A stretch of 8,794 nt of DNA from JAXIHJ01 sp034189755 (GTDB taxonomy: Bacteria; Planctomycetota; Phycisphaerae; SM23-33). The stretch covers positions 1 through 8,794 of the forward strand of contig JAXIHJ010000065.1 in the NCBI GenBank assembly GCA_034189755.1, in the 5' to 3' direction. The notes under the pieces were generated by a model that was not told the DNA's origin, made no database searches, and was given only the letters and a program-made list of their open reading frames with translations. Below are positions 1-7,013 of this stretch, in pieces. A program made the position numbers and the translations under genes. The first letter of the stretch is position 1. Every line of letters starts with the position of its first letter.

Positions 1-88
1 TGCTTTCCGGCCTGACCATATCCGCCTCGACACTTAGCACGTTGCAAACGACCTTCACGATGCGTTGCTGAATTTCGCTTTTGTCCAT
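1..88 (-). CDS. Acyl carrier protein, N-terminal fragment (runs off the left edge)
   Basis: Only the first 29 codons are inside the window. They begin at the ATG at 88-86 and read MDKSEIQQRIVKVVCN, then VLSVEADMVRPES. This matches the start of acyl carrier proteins: a short charged first helix with the pattern I..RI.K.V...L.V, then an acidic stretch leading toward the serine that carries 4'-phosphopantetheine. That serine would lie beyond the edge, so carrier function cannot be confirmed. The start is supported by a GGAGA ribosome-binding site at 98-94, five bases from the ATG, and a second AGGAG at 108-104. The gene follows the acyl-CoA synthetase by 33 bp on the same strand and is probably co-transcribed with it. 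It could be the housekeeping fatty-acid ACP or a specialised carrier. The fragment cannot decide between them. Confidence 0.6.
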   Translation of the reverse strand, partial: MDKSEIQQRIVKVVCNVLSVEADMVRPES

Positions 89-121
89 GGATTTCTCCAG
101 CATCTCCTGTTGTAAATAAAC

Positions 122-2275
122 TCAAGATGTCCCACTCAGTCGAATTCGCACGTCGGCCACGGCGCTTCCCTGCTTGGCCGGACCTACGATAAGCGGGTTG
201 ATATCCAACTCCGAGATCCGCTCGAAATCGGTAATGAGCTGGCCGAGTTTGCGCAGGCATTGTTCGATGCTGGCGATGTCGGCGGCAGGCGCGCCGCGCG
301 CGCCTGCCAGCAGGCGATAGGCCTTTACGTCGCGGACCATGCGGGAAGCGACTTGCTCGTCGATGGGGGCCAGCGCGAACGTTACGTCCTTGAAAATTTC
401 CACGAACAGCCCGCCCAGCCCGAACATCAGCGTCGGCCCGAATACCGCGTCGCGCTTAGCGCCGAGGATTACCTCGTGCCCAGCCGGGATCATGCCGCGG
501 ACGAGCACGCCGAGAATCTTCGCCTCGGGCATAGCCTTGGCGATGTGGCTGACCATGTTGTCGTAGGCCTTCCCGACAGCATCGGCGTCGGCGAGGTTCA
601 GGGCTACGCCCTTGACGTCGAACTTGTGTACAATTTGCGGGCTGACCACGCGAAGCACCACCGGATGGCCGATCTTTCCGGCGAAGGCCGCGGCCTCGTC
701 GGCGCTGCCGCACAGCTTGTGTTCCGGCACCGGAAAGCCGTATGCATTCAGGATCGCCAGGGCCTGGTCCTCGCGGAGGTAGCCGGCCGGCTGGCCTTCG
801 AGGATGCTCGCGACGGCGGAGGTATCAACGTCCAGCGGCTCGAAATCCACGGGTTTGGTCAGTCGCCATTGGCGGATACGCTGCACGTCGGCCATGGCAC
901 GGCACGCCAACTCCGGCAGGATGTAATGCGGGATATGTGCGGCCTGGAGAATATCGACGCCCGCCTGCACGTCAACGGCGCCCATAAACGAGCAGGCCAG
1001 AGGCTTGTCGGTCTTTTCGTGGACCTGCACCACGCCATGGGCGATTTCCTCGATGTCGGTCATTGATTGCGGCGTCAGGATTACCAGCGCCTCATCCACG
1101 TTCGGGTCATGGAGCACGGCGCTGACGGCTGCCTCGTAACGGTCCGACCGTGCGTCGCCGATGACATCGACGGGGTTTTTCTTGTTCGCCGCTGCGGGCA
1201 GGGCGGCGTCGAGCTTGGCGGTGGTGGCCTGCTCGAAGCGCGCCAGTTCCAGCCCGACGCTTACGGCTGTGTCGGTGGCCATCACGCCAGGCCCGCCGGC
1301 GTTGGTTACTATCGCCAGGCGGTTGCCCTTCGGCATCGGCTGGTTGGCCAGCAGAATCGCCGTGTTGAACAGATTGTCGATGTTATCCGCCCGGATGATG
1401 CCGGCTTCCTGGAACACCTCCTCGCATATGGCGTCTTCGCCGGCGAGCGAACCGGTGTGGCTGGAGGCGGCGTCGGCGCCCTGGGGCGTCCGCCCGGATT
1501 TAATCGCCAGGATCGGCTTGGCGTTTTCGCCGCGAGTGATGCGCTTGGCCGTCTCGATTAAAGCCCGCCCGTCGCGAAGCTCCTCCAGGTACAGCAGGAT
1601 CACGTCGGTTTTTTTGTCCTGGTGCAGGTAGTCCAGCAAGCCGATTTCCGTTACGCCGGCCTTGTTGCCGAAACTGACGAACTTCGAGAACCCAATGTTC
1701 CTGGCCCGCGCGTAGTCCAGCACGGCTGTGCACAACGCACCCGACTGGCTCAGAAAGGCGATGCGCCCTTCGGCGGGCATCTTGCGGGCGAACGAGGCGT
1801 TCAACATTCTGCTCGGATCGGTGTTGATCACGCCCAGACAGTTCGGCCCGATTAGGGAAATGTCGTACTCGGCGCAAATGTCCTTGATCCGCTGCTCCCG
1901 CTTGATGCCTTCAGGCCCGACCTCACGGAACCCGGCGGAGATCATGATGACGCCCTTGACGCCTTTCTTGCCGCACATCTCCAGCGCCTTATCGCACACA
2001 GCCGCCGGAAAAACGATTACCGCCAGATCGATTTCGTCTTTAATGTCCGTCAGGTACCGGTAGGCCGGCACGGCGCTGATGCTGCGCTTGCCGGGGGCGA
2101 TCGGGTACAACACGCCCCTGTAGCCGCTGGACAGAATGTTGTAGAAGATGTCGTACGGCACCGTGCCGGGCGTCGGCGTAACACCCATGACGGCTATGCT
2201 CTTGGGATTAAAAATGCGATCCCGCGGATAGGTGCCGGTGCTTTTTTCTGTCGAATACTGCGTCCCGCTTTCCAT
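122..2275 (-). CDS. ADP-forming acyl-CoA synthetase, fused alpha and beta subunits (acetate-CoA ligase family)
   Basis: This 717-residue protein should interconvert acyl-CoA, ADP and phosphate with free acid, CoA and ATP in the cytoplasm. Acetate is the usual substrate, but the sequence does not fix it. Domain order is: a CoA-binding Rossmann domain at about 22-160 with IFNPKSIAVMG and GPNCLGV (143-149); succinyl-CoA-synthetase-like domains at about 165-460 with LSQSGA (175-180) and TNAGGPGVMATD (324-335); and an ATP-grasp domain from about 495 to the end, with LDINPL at 690-695. His273 in SHTGSLAG fits the phosphohistidine of the alpha part. His550 in VHKFDVKG fits the second phospho-accepting histidine of the beta part. 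There is no GNAT domain, which separates it from Pat-type lysine acetyltransferases. GGGAG lies 11 bases before the ATG. The gene sits between the GlmU-like gene (57 bp upstream) and an ACP gene (33 bp downstream). Acyl-CoA supply to either neighbour is possible but only inferred. Confidence 0.9.
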   Translation of the reverse strand: MESGTQYSTEKSTGTYPRDRIFNPKSIAVMGVTPTPGTVPYDIFYNILSSGYRGVLYPIAPGKRSISAVPAYRYLTDIKDEIDLAVIVFPAAVCDKALEMCGKKGVKGVIMISAGFREVGPEGIKREQRIKDICAEYDISLIGPNCLGVINTDPSRMLNASFARKMPAEGRIAFLSQSGALCTAVLDYARARNIGFSKFVSFGNKAGVTEIGLLDYLHQDKKTDVILLYLEELRDGRALIETAKRITRGENAKPILAIKSGRTPQGADAASSHTGSLAGEDAICEEVFQEAGIIRADNIDNLFNTAILLANQPMPKGNRLAIVTNAGGPGVMATDTAVSVGLELARFEQATTAKLDAALPAAANKKNPVDVIGDARSDRYEAAVSAVLHDPNVDEALVILTPQSMTDIEEIAHGVVQVHEKTDKPLACSFMGAVDVQAGVDILQAAHIPHYILPELACRAMADVQRIRQWRLTKPVDFEPLDVDTSAVASILEGQPAGYLREDQALAILNAYGFPVPEHKLCGSADEAAAFAGKIGHPVVLRVVSPQIVHKFDVKGVALNLADADAVGKAYDNMVSHIAKAMPEAKILGVLVRGMIPAGHEVILGAKRDAVFGPTLMFGLGGLFVEIFKDVTFALAPIDEQVASRMVRDVKAYRLLAGARGAPAADIASIEQCLRKLGQLITDFERISELDINPLIVGPAKQGSAVADVRIRLSGTS

Positions 2276-2332
2276 GAATCTGTCTGCTCCCTGATATCTT
2301 TTGGGTCTCGGTTTTGCCCTGTGCGGCTGGGG

Positions 2333-3616
2333 TTATTTCCTGAGCATGGTTTTGCGGCCTTTCTTGACGGCTTCGTCGCGCGCCGGAGCGGTCAGCTCGA
2401 AGATTGCGTCCCACATCTTCAAATCCGCCTCGGTCCACTGGCACTTTCGGCGGCTCATGGCGACCTGGGCGGTTTTGTACAGTTGCCCCTTGCCGAATCC
2501 CTTGGTTACCAGGCCGTTCAGCAGCCAGGCAAAGGAAGGAATCCATTTCGCCAGCGGCTTGCCGGTGGCCATGATAAGCGCCATCGCCCCGACGTACGAG
2601 CCGGTGTTCAGCAGCGTGCCGATGGAGGTCTTGGTGTGGTCCCCGATCAAGCTGCCGACCTTGGTCGAGCCGGTACTGACGGGCCTCTTGCCGTCCAGGA
2701 CGACCGAGACGTCGGAGTAGTCGTTTTTCAGGTCGCTGTTGGTCGTCAACGCGCCAAGGTTGACCCATTCGCCTACGTAGGCGTGGCCGAGGAACCCGTC
2801 ATGGTATTTGTTGCTGTAGCCCTGGATAATTGATTCTTCGACCTCTCCGCCGATGCGGCAGACCGGGCCGATGGAGTTGCCCTCGCGGCACTTGGCGCCC
2901 AGAAGGATGGACTGCCGGCCGACGTAACAGGGACCTTCAATTCGCGTAAAGGGGTGAACCTCAACCTCTTCGTCAATATAGATTGGCCCGCCGTCGGCGT
3001 CCAGAACGACCATGGGATGAATCAGCGTGCCCGGCGCAACGTAGATGTCTTTTTTACTGCCGCGAACGGCGGCTGGCTCTTCAACGGCGCCCTCTATGCC
3101 GCTGCGGCCTGCGGCGGCGAAATCCTCGCAAAGCTGCCGGGGATTGCACAGCACCAGGTCCCAGACGTAATCCCACGTCGGCAGGTCGCATTTGACGGCG
3201 GGAAGCTGCCGGGCGGCTGCGGCAAGCAGGGCGTCGATGTCCTTGGCCTGGAGCTTGGGAAGGTCGTCCTGTGCGATTCGGGCATAGAGCAGATCGCCGT
3301 TTTCGGCCAGACCGACTTCACTGGCGCCTGTTGCGGCGACGTTGAATGAGGCCGCTTTCACGCGCGGGTTGACCAGCAGCAGGTCGTCGCCGGCCAGCGA
3401 CGCCGGGTCGTTGACCGGCCAATCTGTCTTGGCGCGGTAGACCTCGGCCATGTAGTCGGGCACAAAACACGCCACGTCGGTTGCGCCGATCTTTGCGATA
3501 AGCTTCTCGGCCAGCGAGCTCATCCCGCATCGCAGCGACCAGATCGGGCGGCTAAGGGCCAGCGGGTAGAAGTTGAGGCGATTGTCCGACGGACAATCAA
3601 AAAGTATCAGTTTCAT
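2333..3616 (-). CDS. GlmU-like sugar-nucleotidyltransferase/acetyltransferase (alternative bacterial GlmU family)
   Basis: This 427-residue protein resembles the alternative GlmU family (NTP_transf_4-type N-terminus plus left-handed beta-helix). Members are annotated as UDP-N-acetylglucosamine diphosphorylase/glucosamine-1-phosphate N-acetyltransferase, acting in cell-wall precursor synthesis. The N-terminus has the family pattern MKLILFD followed by YPLALSRPIWSLRCG (17-31), not the classical GxGTRM pyrophosphorylase loop of E. coli GlmU. From about 185 to 350 there are hexapeptide-like repeats forming the predicted helix, including GHAYVGEWVNLGA (277-289), the following NSDLKNDY (293-300), and GDHTKTSIGTLLNTGS (325-340). 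The C-terminal tail of about 70 residues is charged and has no function I recognise. The start has AAGGA about nine bases upstream. It is probably the first gene of the operon with the acyl-CoA synthetase and ACP. The acetyltransferase half would use acetyl-CoA, a possible link to its neighbour. The exact sugar substrate is not readable. Confidence 0.8.
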   Translation of the reverse strand: MKLILFDCPSDNRLNFYPLALSRPIWSLRCGMSSLAEKLIAKIGATDVACFVPDYMAEVYRAKTDWPVNDPASLAGDDLLLVNPRVKAASFNVAATGASEVGLAENGDLLYARIAQDDLPKLQAKDIDALLAAAARQLPAVKCDLPTWDYVWDLVLCNPRQLCEDFAAAGRSGIEGAVEEPAAVRGSKKDIYVAPGTLIHPMVVLDADGGPIYIDEEVEVHPFTRIEGPCYVGRQSILLGAKCREGNSIGPVCRIGGEVEESIIQGYSNKYHDGFLGHAYVGEWVNLGALTTNSDLKNDYSDVSVVLDGKRPVSTGSTKVGSLIGDHTKTSIGTLLNTGSYVGAMALIMATGKPLAKWIPSFAWLLNGLVTKGFGKGQLYKTAQVAMSRRKCQWTEADLKMWDAIFELTAPARDEAVKKGRKTMLRK

Positions 3617-3635
3617 GGGTTGAATTCCTTATCCT

Positions 3636-3652
3636 GCCCGGACCAACCGGGC
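3636..3652 (-). promoter_or_regulatory. GC-rich hairpin in the leader of the GlmU-like gene
   Basis: A perfect 6-bp inverted repeat, GCCCGG at 3636-3641 and CCGGGC at 3647-3652, encloses a 5-base loop. It lies 20 bp before the start codon at 3616, just upstream of the AAGGA ribosome-binding site. In the mRNA it would form a short stable stem near the 5' end. No U-tract follows on the minus strand, so it is not a typical terminator. It may stabilise the transcript or tune translation. It could also be chance in GC-rich DNA. Confidence 0.35.
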
Positions 3653-3663
3653 TAAATTGCGAT

Positions 3664-3692
3664 ATGATGCACAGGACGCAGGTTGTTATCAA
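3664..3692 (-). promoter_or_regulatory. Possible sigma-70-type promoter for the GlmU-like operon
   Basis: Read on the minus strand, TTGATA at 3692-3687 matches the -35 consensus at five of six positions. After exactly 17 bases comes CATCAT at 3669-3664, matching the -10 consensus at four of six. Transcription would start near 3657, giving a leader of about 40 bases that contains the 3636-3652 hairpin and the ribosome-binding site. The fit is by eye against the E. coli-type consensus, which may not hold strictly in this organism. Confidence 0.35.
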
Positions 3693-3820
3693 GCACTATC
3701 CTGGATTTTCGCGCAATTTTGTGGGAGTTTAATGGAAAGTTGCGGTATATAGAGTGTGGCTTGCACCGGTTTGTTGACTGGTAGGCAAATGGCCGCCCTG
3801 GACGGATCGGGAGAGAACAC

Positions 3821-5128
3821 ATGACCGACGCCGAGACAAACTATCGTTTAGCGACACTGGCGCTGCACGCCGGGCAGGGCGACGACCCGGCCACCCACGC
3901 CCGCGCCGTGCCCATCTACGCTACGGCGGCTTACAATTTCGAAAGCACCGACCACGCCGCCAACCTCTTTGCACTGAAGGAGTTCGGCAACATTTACTCC
4001 CGGCTGCAAAATCCGACCTGCCAGGTGTTGGAGGAGCGACTGGCCGCACTGGACGGCGGCGCAGCGGCGCTGGTTTTCGCCAGCGGCATGGCGGCGATTA
4101 CCGCAGCGGTGGCTACACTTACCAGCGCAGGGCAGAACATCGTTACGGCGAGCAGCCTTTACGGCGGAACCGTAACGCTGTTCACCCAGACGCTGCCGAA
4201 GCTCGGTATCGAGGCGAGGTTCTTCGATGCCGACTCGCCGGAGCAGGCCGCCGGGCTTATTGACGAAAACACGCGCTGCGTTTATATCGAGTCGATCGGC
4301 AACCCGAAGAACGACGTGCCGGACTTCGAGAAGCTCGCCGATATCGCCCACAGCGGCGGGTGCCCGCTGATCGTGGACAACACCGTACCAACCCCCGCGC
4401 TGTTCAGACCTGTCGAGCACGGCGCGGACATCGTGGTTTATTCGACCACGAAATACATTGGCGGCCACGGGCTGCACGTCGGCGGGGCCGTGGTGGACGG
4501 CGGAAAGTTCGACTGGTCGGCGGACGCGGACAAATGGCCTCAAATGACCAAACCCGACCCGGCCTACCACGGTGTGGTCTTCACCGAACTTGTCAAGGAC
4601 ATCGGCAACATCGCCTACGTCGCGCACATGCGGACGCACTGGCTGCGCGACACCGGAGCGGCGATGAGTCCGTTCGCGGCGTGGATTTTCCTGCTGGGCC
4701 TGGAGACTCTCCACGTCCGCATCCCGCGGCACATTCAAAACGCCAACGCCGTCGCCAAGTGGCTAAGCCGGCACAAGTGCGTTCAATGGGTCAATCATCC
4801 GTCGCTGCCGGGCCATCCGCATCACGAGTTGGCTAAAAAATACATGCCCGACGGCGCCGGCGCCATTGTCGGCTTCGGCATCCTCGGAGGCAGGCAGGCC
4901 GGGCGAAAGTTCATCGACAGTGTCCGCTTGTGCAGTCACCTGGCCAACATCGGCGACGCCAAGACGCTGGTTATTCACCCGGCCTCGACCACGCACCAGC
5001 AGCTAAGCGACGCAGAGCAGAAGGCCGCCGGTGTATCGCCGGAGTACGTCCGCCTGTGCGTCGGCATCGAGGACGTCGAGGACATCAAGGCCGACCTGGG
5101 CCAGGCGCTTAAGGCATCGCAGAAATAA
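3821..5128 (+). CDS. metY: O-acetylhomoserine sulfhydrylase (O-acetylhomoserine aminocarboxypropyltransferase)
   Basis: This 435-residue cytoplasmic PLP enzyme of the Cys/Met metabolism family should make homocysteine from O-acetylhomoserine and sulfide, the direct sulfhydrylation route to methionine. Its length is typical of MetY. Lys211 in YSTTKYIGGHG is the expected PLP Schiff-base lysine. Asp186 in VDNT should contact the PLP ring nitrogen. Tyr59 and Arg61 in YSRLQNPT fit the phosphate-binding residues supplied by the neighbouring subunit. ASGMAA (87-92) is the family phosphate loop, and Arg411 in RLCVGIED fits the substrate-carboxylate arginine. MetY is favoured over cystathionine gamma-synthase by the longer length, the LALHAGQ N-terminus, the inserted segment at about 225-265, and the metX neighbour. 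The start has GGGAG seven bases upstream. metX-metW follows after 52 bp on the same strand, so the two probably form one operon. Confidence 0.93.
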   Translation: MTDAETNYRLATLALHAGQGDDPATHARAVPIYATAAYNFESTDHAANLFALKEFGNIYSRLQNPTCQVLEERLAALDGGAAALVFASGMAAITAAVATLTSAGQNIVTASSLYGGTVTLFTQTLPKLGIEARFFDADSPEQAAGLIDENTRCVYIESIGNPKNDVPDFEKLADIAHSGGCPLIVDNTVPTPALFRPVEHGADIVVYSTTKYIGGHGLHVGGAVVDGGKFDWSADADKWPQMTKPDPAYHGVVFTELVKDIGNIAYVAHMRTHWLRDTGAAMSPFAAWIFLLGLETLHVRIPRHIQNANAVAKWLSRHKCVQWVNHPSLPGHPHHELAKKYMPDGAGAIVGFGILGGRQAGRKFIDSVRLCSHLANIGDAKTLVIHPASTTHQQLSDAEQKAAGVSPEYVRLCVGIEDVEDIKADLGQALKASQK

Positions 5129-5180
5129 TTGCGGGTTTCAGATTGGTAAACAGGCAGGCGCCGAAACAAGTAACCAAACA

Positions 5181-6998
5181 ATGAACGACGAGTTATTTGA
5201 AAGCAGCGACAGCGTCCGTAGCGCCGAGCCGTTGAAGTACGCCCGGAGCGTGGACTTCGACGAGCCGCTTGAGCTTGACCAGGGCGGTGAGCTGTCGAAC
5301 GTTACGGTGGTATATGAGACGTACGGCCGGCTGAACGATGACAAGTCCAATGCCGTTCTCATCTGCCACGCGCTCAGCGGCGACTCGCACGTCGCGCGGC
5401 ACGACGAGGCGGACTCGCCGGGCTGGTGGGACCTCGCCGTCGGGCCGGGCAAGGCGATCGATACGGACAAGTACTTCGTAATTTGTCCGAACATTCTGGG
5501 CGGCTGCCGAGGCACGACCGGCCCTAACAGCATCAATCCCGATACGAACACGCCATACGGTGCGGACTTTCCGACGATTACCATAGCCGACATGGTCGAG
5601 CTTCAGCGTCGCCTGCTGGACCGGCTGGGCATCGAAAAGCTGCTGGCGGTCGTGGGCGGTTCGATGGGAGGGCATCAGGTCCTTCACTGGGCTGTGAGGT
5701 TTGCCTATCGCCTGCGCGGAGCGATTGTCATCGCAACGTCGGCCAGGCTGTCCAGCCAGGCGCTGGCCTTCGACGTAGTGGCCCGAAACGCCATCCTGCA
5801 CGATCCCGACTTTCGCGGCGGGCAGTACTACGACGCCAAAGCCGCTCCGAACGCCGGCCTGGCCATAGCGCGGATGCTGGGGCACATTACGTACCTGTCC
5901 CACGAAGCGATGGCCCGCAAATTCGAGGCCGACCGCCTCCAGCCCAGAGAAGCGCCGACGGAGTTCGAAAAAAAGTTCTCCGTGGGGTCATACCTGGCTT
6001 ACCAGGGCGCCAAGTTCGTCGAGCGGTTCGACGCAAACAGCTACCTAGCGTTGTCCATGGCCATGGACCTGTTCGACCTTGGCAAGACCGGCCGGGAGCT
6101 TTCAAAGGCACTGGCCGACGGCCGGGTCCGCTGGCTGGTCATGAGTTTTTCAAGCGACTGGCTGTTCAGCCCGCGAGAGTCGCGGCAGATTGTCGATGCG
6201 CTGATCAAGACCGACAAGCCGGTGAGCTACTGCAACGTAACCAGCGATTGTGGGCATGATGCATTTCTGCTGCCCGGCGATCTTGAAAGCTACGACCCAT
6301 TGATTTCAGGCTTTCTGGACAACTTGAGCGGCGGCCGAGCCGAGGCGGCGACTGTAGACGAGGCCGGCCAGGACCGAAGCCATACGAGCATTTTTCATCC
6401 GGAACACCCGCAGCGGCTGGATTACGACCGGATACTGGAACTGATCGCCCCTTCGGCGAGCGTGCTGGATTTGGGCTGCGGCGACGGCGAGTTGCTCGGA
6501 CTTTTGCAGCATCGCGGCCATGAGCGAATTATGGGCGTGGAACTGGACGAAAAGGCCGTTATTGCCTGCGTGCAGCGAGGCCTGGACGTCGTACACGCGG
6601 ACCTGAACGACGGTCTGGCGGCCTTCGCCGACAAGCAGTTCGACACGGTGGTCCTGTCACAAACGCTTCAGGCGGTCAGGGACGTCGAGGGCGTGATGGA
6701 CGACATGTTGCGGGTCGGCCGGCAGTGCATCGTCAGCTTCCCGAACTTCGCGTATCACAAGTTGCGCAAGATGCTCTACGAGCAGGGCAAGGCGCCCGAA
6801 GCGCCCGGCGTGCTGCACTACCGGTGGTTCGACACGCCGAACATACGCTTCTTCTCGATTGCGGACTTTCACGGCTTCTGCCGCCACAGAAAAATTACGG
6901 TCCATCGCAGCGTCGCGCTTGATACGGAAGCCCGGCAGGAAGTTACCGACGATCCGAACCTCAATGCGGATTTGGCGATCTTCGTAATAAGCAGATAG
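5181..6998 (+). CDS. metXW: MetX-MetW fusion: homoserine O-acetyltransferase joined to methionine biosynthesis protein MetW
   Basis: This is one 605-residue reading frame with two domains. Residues 1 to about 380 are MetX, an alpha/beta-hydrolase that acetylates homoserine with acetyl-CoA. Visible marks are CHALSGDSH (62-70), GGCRGTTGP (107-115), nucleophile Ser161 in GGSMGG, Asp326 in SSDWLF and His359 in GHDAFL, completing the triad. Acetyl versus succinyl donor is inferred from the metY neighbour. A linker of about 25 residues, rich in Ala, Glu and Asp, leads to MetW (about 406-605), a methyltransferase-fold protein with VLDLGCGDGELL (428-439), GVELDE (452-457), LSQTLQAV (492-499) and FPNFAYHKLR (520-529). 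MetW is usually encoded next to metX and has been reported to act with it. The frame stays open upstream to 5031 inside metY, but the ATG at 5181 is chosen because the MetX N-terminus aligns from there. No clear Shine-Dalgarno precedes it. The region before the ATG is A-rich. Confidence 0.92.
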   Translation: MNDELFESSDSVRSAEPLKYARSVDFDEPLELDQGGELSNVTVVYETYGRLNDDKSNAVLICHALSGDSHVARHDEADSPGWWDLAVGPGKAIDTDKYFVICPNILGGCRGTTGPNSINPDTNTPYGADFPTITIADMVELQRRLLDRLGIEKLLAVVGGSMGGHQVLHWAVRFAYRLRGAIVIATSARLSSQALAFDVVARNAILHDPDFRGGQYYDAKAAPNAGLAIARMLGHITYLSHEAMARKFEADRLQPREAPTEFEKKFSVGSYLAYQGAKFVERFDANSYLALSMAMDLFDLGKTGRELSKALADGRVRWLVMSFSSDWLFSPRESRQIVDALIKTDKPVSYCNVTSDCGHDAFLLPGDLESYDPLISGFLDNLSGGRAEAATVDEAGQDRSHTSIFHPEHPQRLDYDRILELIAPSASVLDLGCGDGELLGLLQHRGHERIMGVELDEKAVIACVQRGLDVVHADLNDGLAAFADKQFDTVVLSQTLQAVRDVEGVMDDMLRVGRQCIVSFPNFAYHKLRKMLYEQGKAPEAPGVLHYRWFDTPNIRFFSIADFHGFCRHRKITVHRSVALDTEARQEVTDDPNLNADLAIFVISR

Positions 6999-6999
6999 C

Positions 7000-7010
7000 C
7001 CGCTGCGCGG
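7000..7010. terminator. Small hairpin between convergent genes (weak terminator candidate)
   Basis: CCGC at 7000-7003 and GCGG at 7007-7010 form a 4-bp stem with a three-base loop in the 15-bp gap between the stops of metX-metW and the convergent lipoprotein gene. On the plus strand it is followed by ATTTCATTTC, a broken T-rich run. The stem is very short, so it would be a poor intrinsic terminator. It is noted only because nothing better lies in the gap. Confidence 0.15.
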
Positions 7011-7013
7011 ATT

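Larger units (their letters stand above)
3617..3820. promoter_or_regulatory. Divergent intergenic region between the GlmU-like operon and metY
   Basis: These 204 bp separate two genes transcribed away from each other, so promoters for both should lie here. The minus-strand side has a reasonable promoter and a leader hairpin (listed separately). On the plus side I see only a TATATA at about 3746-3751 as a weak -10 candidate, with no good -35 at the right distance. I looked for SAM-I and SAM-II riboswitch cores before metY and recognise neither, although a divergent SAM-sensing RNA cannot be excluded by eye. The metY ribosome-binding site, GGGAG, is at 3809-3813, seven bases before the ATG. Confidence 0.5.

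Noticed and set aside
260..1066. Plus-strand open frame of 268 codons inside the acyl-CoA synthetase gene
   Set aside because: It lies fully antisense to a gene with clear family motifs throughout. Long antisense frames are common in GC-rich coding DNA, and the translation matches no family.
3617..3820. SAM riboswitch upstream of metY
   Set aside because: A methionine gene makes one plausible, but I find no SAM-I or SAM-II core pattern here. The only clear stem (3636-3652) belongs to the opposite-strand leader.
3848..4738. Minus-strand open frame of 296 codons opposite metY
   Set aside because: It is fully antisense to metY, His/Arg/Val-rich in composition, and has no recognisable motif: a shadow of metY codon bias.
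5031..5180. Longer N-terminus for metX-metW starting inside metY
   Set aside because: The extra 50 residues are out of frame with metY over about 100 bp and look like shadow sequence (Arg/Ser/Thr runs). MetX similarity begins shortly after the ATG at 5181.
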